A stretch of 64,000 bases of DNA from Arthrobacter sp. PGP41. GTDB lineage: Bacteria; Actinomycetota; Actinomycetes; Actinomycetales; Micrococcaceae. Positions 48,325 through 58,352 of the stretch are shown piece after piece. Position numbers and translations under genes: made by a program. Position 1 is the stretch's first letter, and every line of letters starts with the position of its first letter. The stretch covers positions 2,666,001 through 2,730,000 of the forward strand of contig NZ_CP026514.1 of NCBI RefSeq assembly GCF_002953935.1. The letters are read 5' to 3'. The notes under the pieces were generated by a model that was given only the letters and a program-made list of their open reading frames with translations, searched no databases and was not told where the DNA came from.

Positions 48325-48972
48325 ATGCGCACGTTCTTCGAAGACCGTACGGACGCCGGTGAACGCCTTGCGGCCATCCTTCCGCAGTTCCGGGAGCGGC
48401 GCGACACCCTTGTGCTTGGCTTGGCCCGCGGGGGAATCCCCGTGGCAGCGGCGGTGGCAAAGGCCCTCCACCTTCCCCTCGGAACCGTCCTGGTCCGAAA
48501 GCTCGGAATTCCCGGCCATGAAGAAACCGCCTACGGCGCCCTGGCGTGGCTCCATGGCCGGACAGTCCGGCTGGTCAACAAGCCCCTGCTGGACCGCGTC
48601 CTTGAACACGGTGTCCGCCAGGAATGGCTCGACGCCGTAGAGCAGCGGGAGCGGTCTGAGCTGCTCCGCCGCGTGGAGCTCTATCCGGGTGCGGACCTCG
48701 ACCTCGCCGGAAGGACCGTCCTCCTGGTGGACGACGGCCTGGCGACGGGAGCCACCATGCGTGCAGCAGTCGAGGCAGTGCGCGACGGCGGTGCGGCAGC
48801 CGTTGTGGCGGCCGCTCCGGTTGGCTCCGTCGAGGCAGAGGCCTCCGTGGAGCGCGCATGTGACGCCGTGCTGTGCCTGCACCTGCCCGGAAAGTTCCGC
48901 GCGGTGGGCAGTTTCTACCGGCGCTTTGAGCAACTCTCGGACGATGATGCGATCAGCCTGCTGCAGCGGTAG
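48325..48972 (+). CDS. Phosphoribosyltransferase-domain protein
   Basis: A 215-residue type I PRTase-fold protein. The PRPP-binding loop is VLLVDDGLATGATMRAAV; LVLGLARGGIPVAAAVAKAL is an N-terminal loop typical of the family. The substrate cannot be inferred; homologs are often annotated only as PRTase-domain proteins. The ATG has GGAGG close upstream. A bidirectional hairpin follows. Confidence 0.87.
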   Translation: MRTFFEDRTDAGERLAAILPQFRERRDTLVLGLARGGIPVAAAVAKALHLPLGTVLVRKLGIPGHEETAYGALAWLHGRTVRLVNKPLLDRVLEHGVRQEWLDAVEQRERSELLRRVELYPGADLDLAGRTVLLVDDGLATGATMRAAVEAVRDGGAAAVVAAAPVGSVEAEASVERACDAVLCLHLPGKFRAVGSFYRRFEQLSDDDAISLLQR

Positions 48973-49004
48973 GAGCCCCGCAGCAATCTTTTGCGGGACG
49001 GCAA

Positions 49005-49035
49005 GGCGGGCCGGACCATGATTGTCCGGCCCGCC
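49005..49035. terminator. Bidirectional terminator-like hairpin
   Basis: GGCGGGCCGGAC pairs perfectly with GTCCGGCCCGCC around CATGATT, between two convergent genes. No clear T-run. Confidence 0.6.
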
Positions 49036-49068
49036 GTCGTTCCGGTTACCCCAGCCGCATTGCGCGGC

Positions 49069-50400
49069 TTAGTGGTGGCTGACCCCCAGCGGGCGGCCCT
49101 TGGTTTCCTTGGCGAGGACAACGCCGATGGCGGAGATGACGCACAGCACCATGATGTAGATGCCGATGGACCCGGTCCACTTGGTGGACTGCAGCAGCGT
49201 TTCAGCGATGGTCGCCGCGAATGCGCCGCCCAGGATGGCGCCGAAAGCATAGCCGATGGAAATCCCGGAGTACCGCACGTTCGCGGGGAACATCTCGGCG
49301 TACATTGCTGACATGGGCCCGTAGGAAAGCCCAAGCCCGATGGTGAGGACAAACAGCGCCAGGCCGTAGAACCAGATGTTCTTGGTGTCGATGAGGGCGA
49401 ACATCGGGATCATCCAGGCAAAGATGATGGCGTAGCCCGTCAGGAACGTCTTGACCCGGCCAATGCGGTCCGAGAGCCAGCCGCCTGCAAGGGTGAAGAT
49501 CAGCCAGCCGAAGGAGGCCAGCGTGGTGGCCAGCAGCACCTCCGGGGTAGGCATCTTCAAGGTCCTGGTGGCGTAGGCAATGAAGAAGGCAATCAGCAGG
49601 TAGCCGGCCGCATTGTTCGCGATGAAGATCATGGTGGAGTACAGGACCGGCTTCTTGTGGCTGCGGACCAGCTCGCCCAGCGGTGCCTTGCTTTCCTGCT
49701 TCCGGGCAGCCATTTCCCGGAAGACGGGGCTTTCGGCCACCGCCCGCCGGATCAAGTAGCCCACCACGATAAGGAGGATGGAGAGCAGGAACGGCACGCG
49801 CCAGCCCCAGGCCGCGAAGTCCTCCTTGGACATGCTGGTGTTGAGGAAGAAGAGCAGGCCGGTGGCCAGGATCATGCCGATGGGCACGCCGATTTGCGGG
49901 TAGGCGCCGAAGAGGCCGCGCTTGTTCAGGGGCGCATGTTCAACAGCCATCAGTGCCGCCCCGCCCCACTCGCCGCCCGCCGAGAAGCCCTGAACGATGC
50001 GGAGAATGATCAGCAGGACCGGCGCCCAGGCGCCGATCTGGGCGTAGGTGGGCAGCATGCCGATCAGGGCTGTGGCTGCCCCCATCATCACCAGGGTGAA
50101 GACAAGCATCGCCTTGCGGCCCAGGCGGTCGCCCAGGTGGCCTGCCACCACGGCGCCGAGGGGCCGGAAGAGGAAGCTGATGCCGATCAGGGCGAATGAC
50201 AGGATCTGTGCCAGGCCGGGGTTGGACTGGTTCAGGGGCGCCAGGAACAGCGGTGACAGCAGCGTCGCGGTCAACTGGGCAAAAATGAAGAAGTCGTACC
50301 ACTCGATGGTGGTTCCGACGAGGGTGCCGGCGAGGACCTTGCGTTCCTCCCGCCGGGAACTGGGACCGGCGAGTGTGTCCACCTTGGAAGGTGTGGTCAT
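49069..50400 (-). CDS. MHS-family MFS transporter
   Basis: A 443-residue transporter of the metabolite:H+ symporter family. The conserved GTLVGTTIEWYDFFIFAQLTA start and RPLGAVVAGHLGDRLGRK loop are classical. Twelve membrane segments are evident. MHS members import organic acids or osmolytes. The ATG at 50400 has GGAG six bases upstream. An IclR regulator is encoded divergently. Confidence 0.92.
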   Translation of the reverse strand: MTTPSKVDTLAGPSSRREERKVLAGTLVGTTIEWYDFFIFAQLTATLLSPLFLAPLNQSNPGLAQILSFALIGISFLFRPLGAVVAGHLGDRLGRKAMLVFTLVMMGAATALIGMLPTYAQIGAWAPVLLIILRIVQGFSAGGEWGGAALMAVEHAPLNKRGLFGAYPQIGVPIGMILATGLLFFLNTSMSKEDFAAWGWRVPFLLSILLIVVGYLIRRAVAESPVFREMAARKQESKAPLGELVRSHKKPVLYSTMIFIANNAAGYLLIAFFIAYATRTLKMPTPEVLLATTLASFGWLIFTLAGGWLSDRIGRVKTFLTGYAIIFAWMIPMFALIDTKNIWFYGLALFVLTIGLGLSYGPMSAMYAEMFPANVRYSGISIGYAFGAILGGAFAATIAETLLQSTKWTGSIGIYIMVLCVISAIGVVLAKETKGRPLGVSHH

Positions 50401-50472
50401 TGAAACTCCATTGTTCAAGGCAGCAGAGCTGCCGGGACGCCATCAGGATTACCGACAGAACGGTCAGTTAGT

Positions 50473-50485
50473 TAGTAGGGTACTA
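50473..50485. promoter_or_regulatory. Palindrome between MHS transporter and IclR genes
   Basis: TAGTA-GGG-TACTA lies in the 291-base divergent gap. Such placement fits an IclR-type operator, but IclR sites vary. Confidence 0.4.
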
Positions 50486-50691
50486 CGAAAATGTGAGGCA
50501 CAACACGGCCGGGGGAAACTTTTATGCACAGCCTGCTGAACTGCGGGAACCTCCGGAAAGCTGTCCTGACGTTTGGGCTGCGTCAAGGCCAGTTCTATAT
50601 TTGAATTGCCGTTTCGAATTGAGGACACCGCACGTCTGGCCGGGAACCCCCAGGGCAGCTCCTGCGGCACGTGCCACCTAGGATGGTCACC

Positions 50692-51426
50692 ATGAATCCC
50701 ACCGCTGCAGCCGCGGCCGGAGCAGCGCCGGCACAGGCGTCCGCGTCGCAAACCCTGTCCCGGGGAATCCGCGCCCTGGAGATCCTGGCGGCAGCGCCCG
50801 GCCCACTGACCATTGCCGAACTGGCGGACGCGATGGGCGTGCACCGATCGGTCGCGTACCGCATCCTCCGGACCCTGGAGGACCACTCGCTGCTGGTGCG
50901 GGACGACGCCGGGCGGGTCCAGCCGGGGCCGGGGCTTGCGGTCCTGGCTCGCGGAGTTTCGCGCAACCTGCAGGCGGCCGCCCTTCCCGAGCTGACGCAA
51001 CTGGCAAACACCCTGGACATGACGGCGTTCGTGGCAGTGTGGGACCACCACGACTGCATCACCCTGCTCACGGTGGAACCCAGGCACTCGGGCGCCACAG
51101 TGGCCCAGCATCCCGGCACCCGCCATCCCGTCAACGCCGGCGCCCCTGGCATCGCCATCCAGTCGGCGCTCACCGAGTCCGAATGGGACCGGCTGGCCAC
51201 GGGAATCCCCTACCGCCCCGAAGCTGCCGAGGCCCGCCGCGCCGGATACTCGGCCAGCCACGACGAGGTCATCGCCGGCGTATCCTCCCTGGCTGCGCCC
51301 GTCCGGGTTCCCGGCAGCCGGCCGGCCGCCCTCGCCGTCGTCTATATCCGCTCATCCCATGACCCCGCGACGGTGGGCGCGGCGCTGGTGGAGAGCGCCG
51401 CCAGGATCGAGCGGCAACTGGCTTAG
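50692..51426 (+). CDS. IclR-family transcriptional regulator
   Basis: A 244-residue protein with an N-terminal winged helix (LSRGIRALEILAAAPGPLTIAELADAMGVHRSVAYRILRTLEDHSLL) and a C-terminal effector domain (GTRHPVNAGAPGIAIQSAL). IclR regulators respond to aromatic or central metabolites. Divergent placement suggests it controls the MHS transporter. The ATG at 50692 was chosen with AGGA upstream; alternatives begin at 50671 or 50683. Confidence 0.9.
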   Translation: MNPTAAAAAGAAPAQASASQTLSRGIRALEILAAAPGPLTIAELADAMGVHRSVAYRILRTLEDHSLLVRDDAGRVQPGPGLAVLARGVSRNLQAAALPELTQLANTLDMTAFVAVWDHHDCITLLTVEPRHSGATVAQHPGTRHPVNAGAPGIAIQSALTESEWDRLATGIPYRPEAAEARRAGYSASHDEVIAGVSSLAAPVRVPGSRPAALAVVYIRSSHDPATVGAALVESAARIERQLA

Positions 51427-52850
51427 GGCCTGCGGCGAAGAACGACGGCGGACCCGGCACCGAGGAGTGCCAGCACCGCTGCGGCGCAGACCGGGACAAC
51501 GAACGCCGCTGTGTAGCCGTGCAGTTCGGCCAGCTGGCCGCCAAGGGACGAACCAAGGGCAGTGCCGGCCACGATGCCGCTGGCCAGCGCCGTCATTACG
51601 GTGCCGAGTCGTCCCGCCGGCGCGACGACACCGCCCACGCCAAAGACCGTGACCATGACCGGCCCCACCGGGAGGCCCAGGACCAGCAGCGCTGCCACCA
51701 TCCCATGCATCGAGGACGGCAGCAACAGGAGCAGGGCCAGCCCTGCCATCAGCCCGGCGCACAGCGCCCACCGCCCGGACAGGCTGAAGGCCTGCGGCCA
51801 GTAGGCAACGGACAATGCCGCCGCGGCTGAGCTCAGCCCCATGACGGCGTACAGCAGGCCGGCAACCTCCGAGCCTGCGAACATTCCCGAAAACGAGCTC
51901 AGGGCGGCCTGCGTCGAGCCGAAGAACGTTCCCATGCACACCATGGCAAGCACCGGCAGGGCCACCGCTGCCGGCAGGCGCCCGGACGCGTTTCTTGCAC
52001 CCTGCAAACGCCGGTCCGCGGCGGTCCGGTCCGCCCAGCCCGCCGGAACTGCCTTGATGGCCGGAACGGCCTGATGGGTGCGGTGCACGGCGAAGGCCGG
52101 AACGAAGGTGATGGTCATGGCCGCCGCAAGGGCAAGGGGCAGCCAGGGCGCCAGCAGGCTGGCCAGGATTCCCACCAGTGCCGGCCCCAGGACAAAGGTC
52201 ACCTCATCCGCGGTGCTTTCGTAGGAGAGGGCGGTGTGCAAGTCCTTCGCCTTGTCCGCATCCGTCCCCCGGGAGGCCAGGGCCATCCACCGCACCCTGG
52301 CCAGCGGTCCGACCTGCGGACAGCTTGCACCGGACACGAAGGCGGACGCCAACACTGCCGCGGTACCACCGCCAGGCTCCCCCATGACCCACACTGCAAG
52401 CATCAGGGCCACCACTGCCACGGTATTAAGGAGGGCAGCAATCAGCAGCACCGGGCGTTGTCCGTGCCGGTCGGCCAAGGATCCCAAGGCCGGAGCGCCC
52501 AACGCCGAACCGATTCCGACCGCACCGGCAGCCGTCCCGCCCAGAGCGTAGGAACCGCTGGCTGACGTAACCAGGGTGAGCGTGCCGACTGTCAGCATGG
52601 CCAGCGGAAGCCGCGCAAACAGCCCCAGCGGTATAAAGCCCGGGCCGGCAAGATGGGGCAGCCGGGCGAAGCGGCCGCGACTGGGAGCCGGGTTGGCGGC
52701 GACTTGGTTGGCGGCGGCTTGGTTGGCTGAGGCTTGGTTGGCGGCGGCAGGCGGCTCAGTTAACCGGGCCGGTGCGGGCGCCGGGGAAGGCAACGGTTGT
52801 CCGGCAGGGACGGCGGCTTGCGGGCTGGCAGGTGAGGTGGATGAGGTCAA
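51423..52850 (-). CDS. MFS transporter with Ala/Asn/Gln repeat N-terminus
   Basis: A 475-residue transporter with about 12 membrane segments and the motif-A-like GSLADRHGQRPVLL. The N-terminal 60 residues are cytoplasmic, Pro/Ala-rich and include a tandem ANQAS/ANQAA/ANQVA repeat. The substrate is unknown. Its stop overlaps the convergent IclR stop. The start is a TTG and uncertain. Confidence 0.82.
   Translation of the reverse strand: MTSSTSPASPQAAVPAGQPLPSPAPAPARLTEPPAAANQASANQAAANQVAANPAPSRGRFARLPHLAGPGFIPLGLFARLPLAMLTVGTLTLVTSASGSYALGGTAAGAVGIGSALGAPALGSLADRHGQRPVLLIAALLNTVAVVALMLAVWVMGEPGGGTAAVLASAFVSGASCPQVGPLARVRWMALASRGTDADKAKDLHTALSYESTADEVTFVLGPALVGILASLLAPWLPLALAAAMTITFVPAFAVHRTHQAVPAIKAVPAGWADRTAADRRLQGARNASGRLPAAVALPVLAMVCMGTFFGSTQAALSSFSGMFAGSEVAGLLYAVMGLSSAAAALSVAYWPQAFSLSGRWALCAGLMAGLALLLLLPSSMHGMVAALLVLGLPVGPVMVTVFGVGGVVAPAGRLGTVMTALASGIVAGTALGSSLGGQLAELHGYTAAFVVPVCAAAVLALLGAGSAVVLRRRP
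52691..52750 (-). repeat. Four copies of a 15-bp tandem repeat in MFS gene
   Basis: GGTTGGCGGCGGCTT-type units repeat four times and encode Ala-Asn-Gln-Ala-X pentapeptides. Slippage could vary copy number without shifting the frame. Confidence 0.85.
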
Positions 52851-52948
52851 TTCCGGGCTCGTTCATGTTATGCACACCGTCCCTCCTCCCGATGCGCGCA
52901 ACCCGGTAACTGTCCGATTATATCCGGCTGCCGCGGTGGCCGGAACGG

Positions 52949-55900
52949 TCACACGGGAGCATCCACCGCGTCGGAGATCCGCAGCGTCGATCCGTTCCGG
53001 CCTTTCAGGACCTGGAGCTGGGCGCCGATCCGCTGCTTCATCTCTGCCACGTGACTGACAAGCCCCACCACGCGGCCGCCGTCCCGGAGGCCCTCAAGGG
53101 CGTCCATCACCTGTTCAAGGGACTGCTCATCCAGGCTGCCGAACCCTTCGTCCACGAACAGGGTCTCGATCTCCACTCCACCGGCCTCCTGCTGGACCAC
53201 GTCCGCCAACCCGAGCGCCAGGGACAGGGAGGCCATGAACGACTCGCCTCCGGACAGCGTGGAGGTGTCCCGGTGGAACCCGGTCCACTGGTCCACTACC
53301 TCCAGGCCAAGCCCCGACTTTGCACCGCGTGCAGCCTTGGCATCAGTGTGCTGGAGCAGGTACCGGCCATCGCTCATTGCCACCAGCCGCTCCGAGGCCG
53401 CCAGGGCCACCTGCTCCAGGCGGGCGGCCAGGACATAGCTGTTCAGGCTCATCCGGTAGGTGTTCTCGCCCCGGCCTGCTGCGGCATCCGCCAGGCCCGC
53501 GAGCATCTGTGCCCGCTCGGCAGGCTGCCGCGCCGATCCTGCCAGATCGCCATACTCGGCCCGGATACCCCGGAGCGAGGCCAGGCACCTGGACGCCATG
53601 CCGGCAGCAAGGTCCGCGTCCCTGGCTTCCTGCACGGCGGTGACCGCAGCTTCCCGGAGCGCCGCAAGCCGCGCCGGGTCCACTTCGTAACCGGCCGACT
53701 TTTCTTCCAGTGCCAGCACAACATCCCCGGAAACGAACAGTTCCGCCACCCTGGCCTGCTCGTCCTGGGCGGCCCGCACGCTGGCCTGGAGGGCAGTTGC
53801 CTCGGCGGCCTCAAGCAGCTGCTCCCGGGCCTCGCCGGCGGTTGCGAAGCCGGCGGCAGGAAGAGCCTGTTCCAGCTGCTCCCGTGCCTCGGCGGCCTGG
53901 GCCTCCGCCTGTTCCAGCTGGGCCTGTGCTTCAACCGCCTTATTGAGGACTGCCACCGCGTTTTCCAGCGCGCGCAACCGCTGGGCCAGGCTCCGGTGGC
54001 TTCCCCTGAGCCCGGCCAGTGCCTGGTCAAGGGCGGCGGACTGTTCGGTCACATCGGCCAGCGAGGCCACAGTCCGGGCAAGCTCGGCTTCTGCGTCTGT
54101 CCTCGATTTTTGTGCTGCTTCAACAGCGGCCCCAAGCTTCTCGAGCCGCAACCGGACAGCGCTGAGTTCCTTGACCGCGGCCTCTGCCTCGGCAGCAGCC
54201 AGGCGCGCGCGGACCGCGCCGTTTTCGGCCTCTTCCGCGGCCGTTTCCCCGCCTTGTCCAGCCAGGACGGCCACCAATTGGCTGGCTTCTGCCAGTTCAT
54301 GGGCAACCACGGCACAGGCGGCCTCCGCCGCCTCGTGGATACGCCGCGCTTCTTCCTCCTCCTGCGCGAGCCCTGGACCACCCGGACCGCCTGCGGCGGG
54401 GGCGGGATGATCGGTGCTGCCACAGACGGCACAGTGCTCCCCAGGGACCAGCTTGGCTGCCAGCTCAGCAGCAGCGTTTGCGAGCCGCTCTTCCCTGAGG
54501 TCCAGCCAGTGGCGTTTTGCTTCCAGCTGGCTGTCCAGGAACTCGTCATACCGGACTTTGACCTGGTCCCGGACAGCAACGGCCCCGCCATAGCGCCTGA
54601 CGACGTCGAGCAGCTCCTCCGCGGCCGCGGCTTCCTTCCGCCGCAGGGCCTCGGCACCCGCCCGCTGCTCGAGATCCTGCAGCCCGTCCTGGAGGCGGCG
54701 CCGCTCGGCCTGGAGTTCTTCGGAGCGGCTGCCCGCCTGCACGAGGACGGCGGCGAGTTCTTCCTGCTTTTTCACCAGCCCGCCATGGCGCTTCCGGAGG
54801 CCCAGCAGCCTGTCCTCGTCCGGCACGCGGGCCTCCACGACGGCAAGGAGCGAACGCAGGCGCCCCAGTTCGGCGGCGCAGCCGGCAGCGGCTCCTGCCC
54901 CGTCCGCAGGCGGGACCTCGCCAATTCCCAACTCCAGTTGGGCCAGCTCGGGGTCTTCCCCTGCGGCCATGCTGAGCAGCGTAAAGGCGGACTCCACGGC
55001 AGTAGCGGCCCGCCGGACCTTCGCGGCACCTGCATCAACGTTCAGCAGCTGCCCGTGCAGCACCTCCGCCTTCCGGTGCCGGGCCAGCCGGAGGAGCTGT
55101 TCCTCCAGCAACTGCGCCCCCTGGTCCACGGCCGCTTTCCGGGCCGCGGCGGAATCGAGTTTGCGGCGCCGCTCCCCGCGCGCTGCTTCCGCTTCCACGG
55201 CGTTCCTGCATTCGGTGCTTGCGGCTTCGGCCCGTTCCGCGCGGCCCGTGAGTTCCGCCAGGCGCCCGTTGACCGCGCTTTCAAGCCATTCGAGCCGGGC
55301 CACCGCATCATCCGGGGATGGAGCGCCGGCCACGTCCAATCCCAAGGGGGCCGTCTCCGACTCCGCCCGCGCCGCCAGGATTTCGAGCCGGCCGGCGAGG
55401 AGGGAGACTTCCTCCTTGGCTGCCTGCGCCTGGCGGGCCAGTTCCTGCTCCACCGATTCGAACCGTTCGGTACCAAAAAGCTTCTGCAGAAGGTCCAGCC
55501 GGTCGGTGGCCTTGGAACGGAGGAAAGCGGCGAAGTCGCCCTGGGGCAGCATCACCACCCGGGTGAACTGCTCCCGGTCCATGCCAAGCAGGGCCAGAAT
55601 CTCCGCGCCGGCCTCATCATTGCGGGCGGACTTTTCCGTCCAGGTTCCGCTGACGCGTTCACGCAGCAGCGTCTTGGCCTGCTGCGTGGTGAAGCCGTTC
55701 TTCCCCCGGGCGCTCGGCTTGTCCCAGGCCGGGGACCGCGTCACTTCGAAGCGGCGGCCCTGGGCCGAGAACTCACAGGTGACGGCAGGCTCCTGCGCCG
55801 GTTCCGCGTGGTCGCTGCGGAGCCTTTTCCCGTCCTGGCGGGCCCCGGGAACGGAGCCGTACAGGGCGAAGCAGATGGCATCCAGGACGCTGGTCTTTCC

Positions 55901-56017
55901 TGCCCCTGTTGGGCCGTTGAGCAGGAAGAGGCCATGGGCGCTGAGCCTGTCGAAGTCGATCTCCTCGGTACCGGCAAACGGCCCGAACGCGGAGATCAGG
56001 ACGCGGTGGATCCTCAT
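52949..56017 (-). CDS. sbcC: Exonuclease subunit SbcC
   Basis: A 1022-residue SMC-like ATPase that works with SbcD to process hairpin and broken DNA ends. Walker A GPTGAGKTSVLDAI is near residue 30. Long coiled coils flank the zinc-hook CAVCGS near residue 530. The signature LSGGESFMASLSLALGLADV and Walker B ETLFVDEGFGSLDEQSLEQV complete the ATPase. The ATG at 56017 overlaps the sbcD stop by ATGA. Confidence 0.95.
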   Translation of the reverse strand: MRIHRVLISAFGPFAGTEEIDFDRLSAHGLFLLNGPTGAGKTSVLDAICFALYGSVPGARQDGKRLRSDHAEPAQEPAVTCEFSAQGRRFEVTRSPAWDKPSARGKNGFTTQQAKTLLRERVSGTWTEKSARNDEAGAEILALLGMDREQFTRVVMLPQGDFAAFLRSKATDRLDLLQKLFGTERFESVEQELARQAQAAKEEVSLLAGRLEILAARAESETAPLGLDVAGAPSPDDAVARLEWLESAVNGRLAELTGRAERAEAASTECRNAVEAEAARGERRRKLDSAAARKAAVDQGAQLLEEQLLRLARHRKAEVLHGQLLNVDAGAAKVRRAATAVESAFTLLSMAAGEDPELAQLELGIGEVPPADGAGAAAGCAAELGRLRSLLAVVEARVPDEDRLLGLRKRHGGLVKKQEELAAVLVQAGSRSEELQAERRRLQDGLQDLEQRAGAEALRRKEAAAAEELLDVVRRYGGAVAVRDQVKVRYDEFLDSQLEAKRHWLDLREERLANAAAELAAKLVPGEHCAVCGSTDHPAPAAGGPGGPGLAQEEEEARRIHEAAEAACAVVAHELAEASQLVAVLAGQGGETAAEEAENGAVRARLAAAEAEAAVKELSAVRLRLEKLGAAVEAAQKSRTDAEAELARTVASLADVTEQSAALDQALAGLRGSHRSLAQRLRALENAVAVLNKAVEAQAQLEQAEAQAAEAREQLEQALPAAGFATAGEAREQLLEAAEATALQASVRAAQDEQARVAELFVSGDVVLALEEKSAGYEVDPARLAALREAAVTAVQEARDADLAAGMASRCLASLRGIRAEYGDLAGSARQPAERAQMLAGLADAAAGRGENTYRMSLNSYVLAARLEQVALAASERLVAMSDGRYLLQHTDAKAARGAKSGLGLEVVDQWTGFHRDTSTLSGGESFMASLSLALGLADVVQQEAGGVEIETLFVDEGFGSLDEQSLEQVMDALEGLRDGGRVVGLVSHVAEMKQRIGAQLQVLKGRNGSTLRISDAVDAPV

Positions 56018-57198
56018 CGGGAAGCCTCCAGGAGCCGGACATTCTCTAGCGCAACGGCAACCGCTGCTTTTTCGGCATCGTCGGGAACCCTGCCGAGCAC
56101 ATGTTCCAGGAAGCCGCAGCACACTGCGAGGTCGTCCGGCGCCTCGGCCAGCCTGCTGCTGTAGCTTGAGGCGGCGGCCTGGGTTCCACCCTCCGGATCA
56201 AAGCCAAGGACCAAAGTGTCCGGGAACCGGGAACGGAGCCGCTCCATGGCCCGGGCGGGCCGCTGGGCGTCGGTCAGGGTGACCTGGCAGTAGGCGGATT
56301 CGGCCCACTGGTGCGCGGGCGATTCCAGCAGCTCCGCCAAGGGCCCGCGCAGCACGGCCAGTGCGCGCGGCGCCGGCCACAGGACTTCCCGCACCGAGGT
56401 GACACCCTCGGCGCCGAGGTCCACGAGCCAGCCCCCTTTCTGGTGGGTGGCTTCCGAAAAGGAGTAAGCCAGCGGCGAGCCCGAGTACCTCACATGGGGC
56501 GACAGGGTTTGGCGTCCGTGCAGGTGCCCCAGCGCCGTGTAGCTGAAGCCCTCGAAGAGGTCCAGCGGCACGGCGCCGACGCCGCCGATGCTGAGGTCCC
56601 GCTCGCTGTCCGAGCTGATCCCCCCGCTGGCGAAGGTGTGGGCGAGGACCACGGAATGCACAGTGGCCGAGGCCGACCGCCGCTTGATGTCCTCGCGGAT
56701 CATCCCTGTTGCGGCCCGGGTAACCTCAAAGTGGCTGGGGGTGTCCGCACCCAGTTGTTCGGCGACGAGCCGGGGTTCGAGCCACGGAATGCCGTAGATG
56801 GCCAGCACTGCCTCGCCACCTTCCCCGGCAGCTGTTTCCCCCAGCGGCAGTAGCAGCGGTTCGTCCAGGGCCTCGATCCTGGTCCGGAGGTGCACTCCCC
56901 CGCGTTCCAGGAGCCGGGACGCAAAGCCCAGTCGGATGGCGGAATCATGGTTGCCGCTTGTCAGCACCACCTGTGCGCCGGCCGCGGTAAGGCGCACCAG
57001 GGCCTCGTCAAGCAGGCGTACCACGTCCACGCCGGGAAGGGCGCGGTCGTAGACGTCCCCCGCCACCAGGACAACGTCCACGCGGTGCTGCTCTACAGCG
57101 CCGACCAGCTGGTCAACGAAGGCGCGCTGGGCGTCCAGCATCCCGACGCCGTGGAAGGACCGGCCCAGGTGCCAGTCCGAAGTGTGTAGTAACCGCAT
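56014..57198 (-). CDS. sbcD: Exonuclease subunit SbcD
   Basis: A 394-residue Mre11-like metallophosphoesterase nuclease. The phosphoesterase motifs are TSDWHLG, VLVAGDVYDR, LTSGNHDS, a later His in VLAHTFASGG, and LGHLHGRQ. It partners with the coupled SbcC. The ATG has AGGA four bases upstream. Confidence 0.95.
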   Translation of the reverse strand: MRLLHTSDWHLGRSFHGVGMLDAQRAFVDQLVGAVEQHRVDVVLVAGDVYDRALPGVDVVRLLDEALVRLTAAGAQVVLTSGNHDSAIRLGFASRLLERGGVHLRTRIEALDEPLLLPLGETAAGEGGEAVLAIYGIPWLEPRLVAEQLGADTPSHFEVTRAATGMIREDIKRRSASATVHSVVLAHTFASGGISSDSERDLSIGGVGAVPLDLFEGFSYTALGHLHGRQTLSPHVRYSGSPLAYSFSEATHQKGGWLVDLGAEGVTSVREVLWPAPRALAVLRGPLAELLESPAHQWAESAYCQVTLTDAQRPARAMERLRSRFPDTLVLGFDPEGGTQAAASSYSSRLAEAPDDLAVCCGFLEHVLGRVPDDAEKAAVAVALENVRLLEASR

Positions 57199-57254
57199 GT
57201 TCCTAAGCTATCGGCTGCCACTGACAGCGAAGGCAACCGCCGCGGCCACCGGGA

Positions 57255-58193
57255 TCAGCCCCGCCTTCCTTCGAAGAAGTCCTGGGCTTCGCTGGTCCCC
57301 GGCTGGGGTTCGTCCGCGCGCGCATCCGGGCGTCCGCCCGCACTGGCAACGGCGGAATCTGCGGGCGCGGCGCCGTCTGCGTCCTGCTTTCCAAGGGCAG
57401 GGCCGGCGGCCGGCCGGCGGCCGCCAGCAGCCGCTCCGAAGCTACGGAACACCAGTCCCGCAAGGGCAGCGCCCACCAGCGGGGCAGCCAGGAAAACCCA
57501 TAGCTGCGCCGCAGCCCAGTCCGAGCTGAACAGGGCGGACGAGACTGCCCGGGCAGGATTAAACGGCAGGTTGCCCACAGACTGGCCCAGCTGCAGGAGG
57601 ACCGCAAAGGACAGTCCGACTGCCACGGCTGCGGCGGACCGGCCGCTGCCGTCCCGGGATTCGTCCCTGCCGGAGGTCCCCAGGAAGACTGCAACAACGA
57701 TTGCGGCTCCGAGCATTTCAAGGAGCAGCACCGCAGCAAGCGGCGCCTGGATGATGGAGTGTTCGCCAAAGCCCGCCGTGACAGTGTCGAAAGCAGTGCG
57801 GCTGTCCGCGATCCCCGGCAGGGTGCGCAGGATTCCGAAGAGGGCGAGGGCGCCTGCCAGTCCACCGGCCAGCTGGGCACCGGCATAGGCGGCAGCGGCG
57901 CCGGCCCGGATCCGTCCGGCCAGGAGGTGCCCCACGGTGATGGCCGGGTTGAAGTGGCCGCCAGAAACGTGCGAGAAGGCGAGCATCGCGGCGGTCACGG
58001 CAAGGCCGGCGGCAAGTGCCGCAGGGAGGGGGCTGGAGTCCGGGATGGTGAACAGCGGAACACCGAGGCCGGCCACCACGATGAACAGCGTGCCGAATGC
58101 CTCGGCCCCGAGCCTGGGCAGCAGCCCGGGGCGGGAGGCCTCCGGACTGCGGGTCAGCAAAGCGTCGTGATGGTCAAGGGCGGGCGTACTCAT
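57255..58193 (-). CDS. Aquaporin/MIP-family channel
   Basis: A 312-residue channel with about six membrane segments. Both NPA motifs are present, HFNPAITVG and NLPFNPARAV. The C-terminal 60-odd residues are a cytoplasmic Ala/Gly/Asp-rich tail. The residues do not settle water versus glycerol selectivity. The ATG at 58193 has AAGGG six bases upstream. Confidence 0.9.
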   Translation of the reverse strand: MSTPALDHHDALLTRSPEASRPGLLPRLGAEAFGTLFIVVAGLGVPLFTIPDSSPLPAALAAGLAVTAAMLAFSHVSGGHFNPAITVGHLLAGRIRAGAAAAYAGAQLAGGLAGALALFGILRTLPGIADSRTAFDTVTAGFGEHSIIQAPLAAVLLLEMLGAAIVVAVFLGTSGRDESRDGSGRSAAAVAVGLSFAVLLQLGQSVGNLPFNPARAVSSALFSSDWAAAQLWVFLAAPLVGAALAGLVFRSFGAAAGGRRPAAGPALGKQDADGAAPADSAVASAGGRPDARADEPQPGTSEAQDFFEGRRG

Positions 58194-58352
58194 GGTGGAC
58201 CCTTTGGTAGGCAGAAGATGGCGGTGCGGCCGACGGGCAACCCCTCCATTATTCCAGCTGCTGTGGGCGTTTGCTGTGCGCTCGCGTCGACCCGGACGGC
58301 TAGGGCCGGGCACCCGTCCGGATGCCGGCCCCCGCCGCGGTAAATTTGCAGC

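Noticed and set aside
53051..56164. A 1037-codon open frame opposite sbcC
   Set aside because: High-GC codon bias keeps the antisense frame open; the translation lacks family motifs and sbcC with Walker and zinc-hook motifs is certain.
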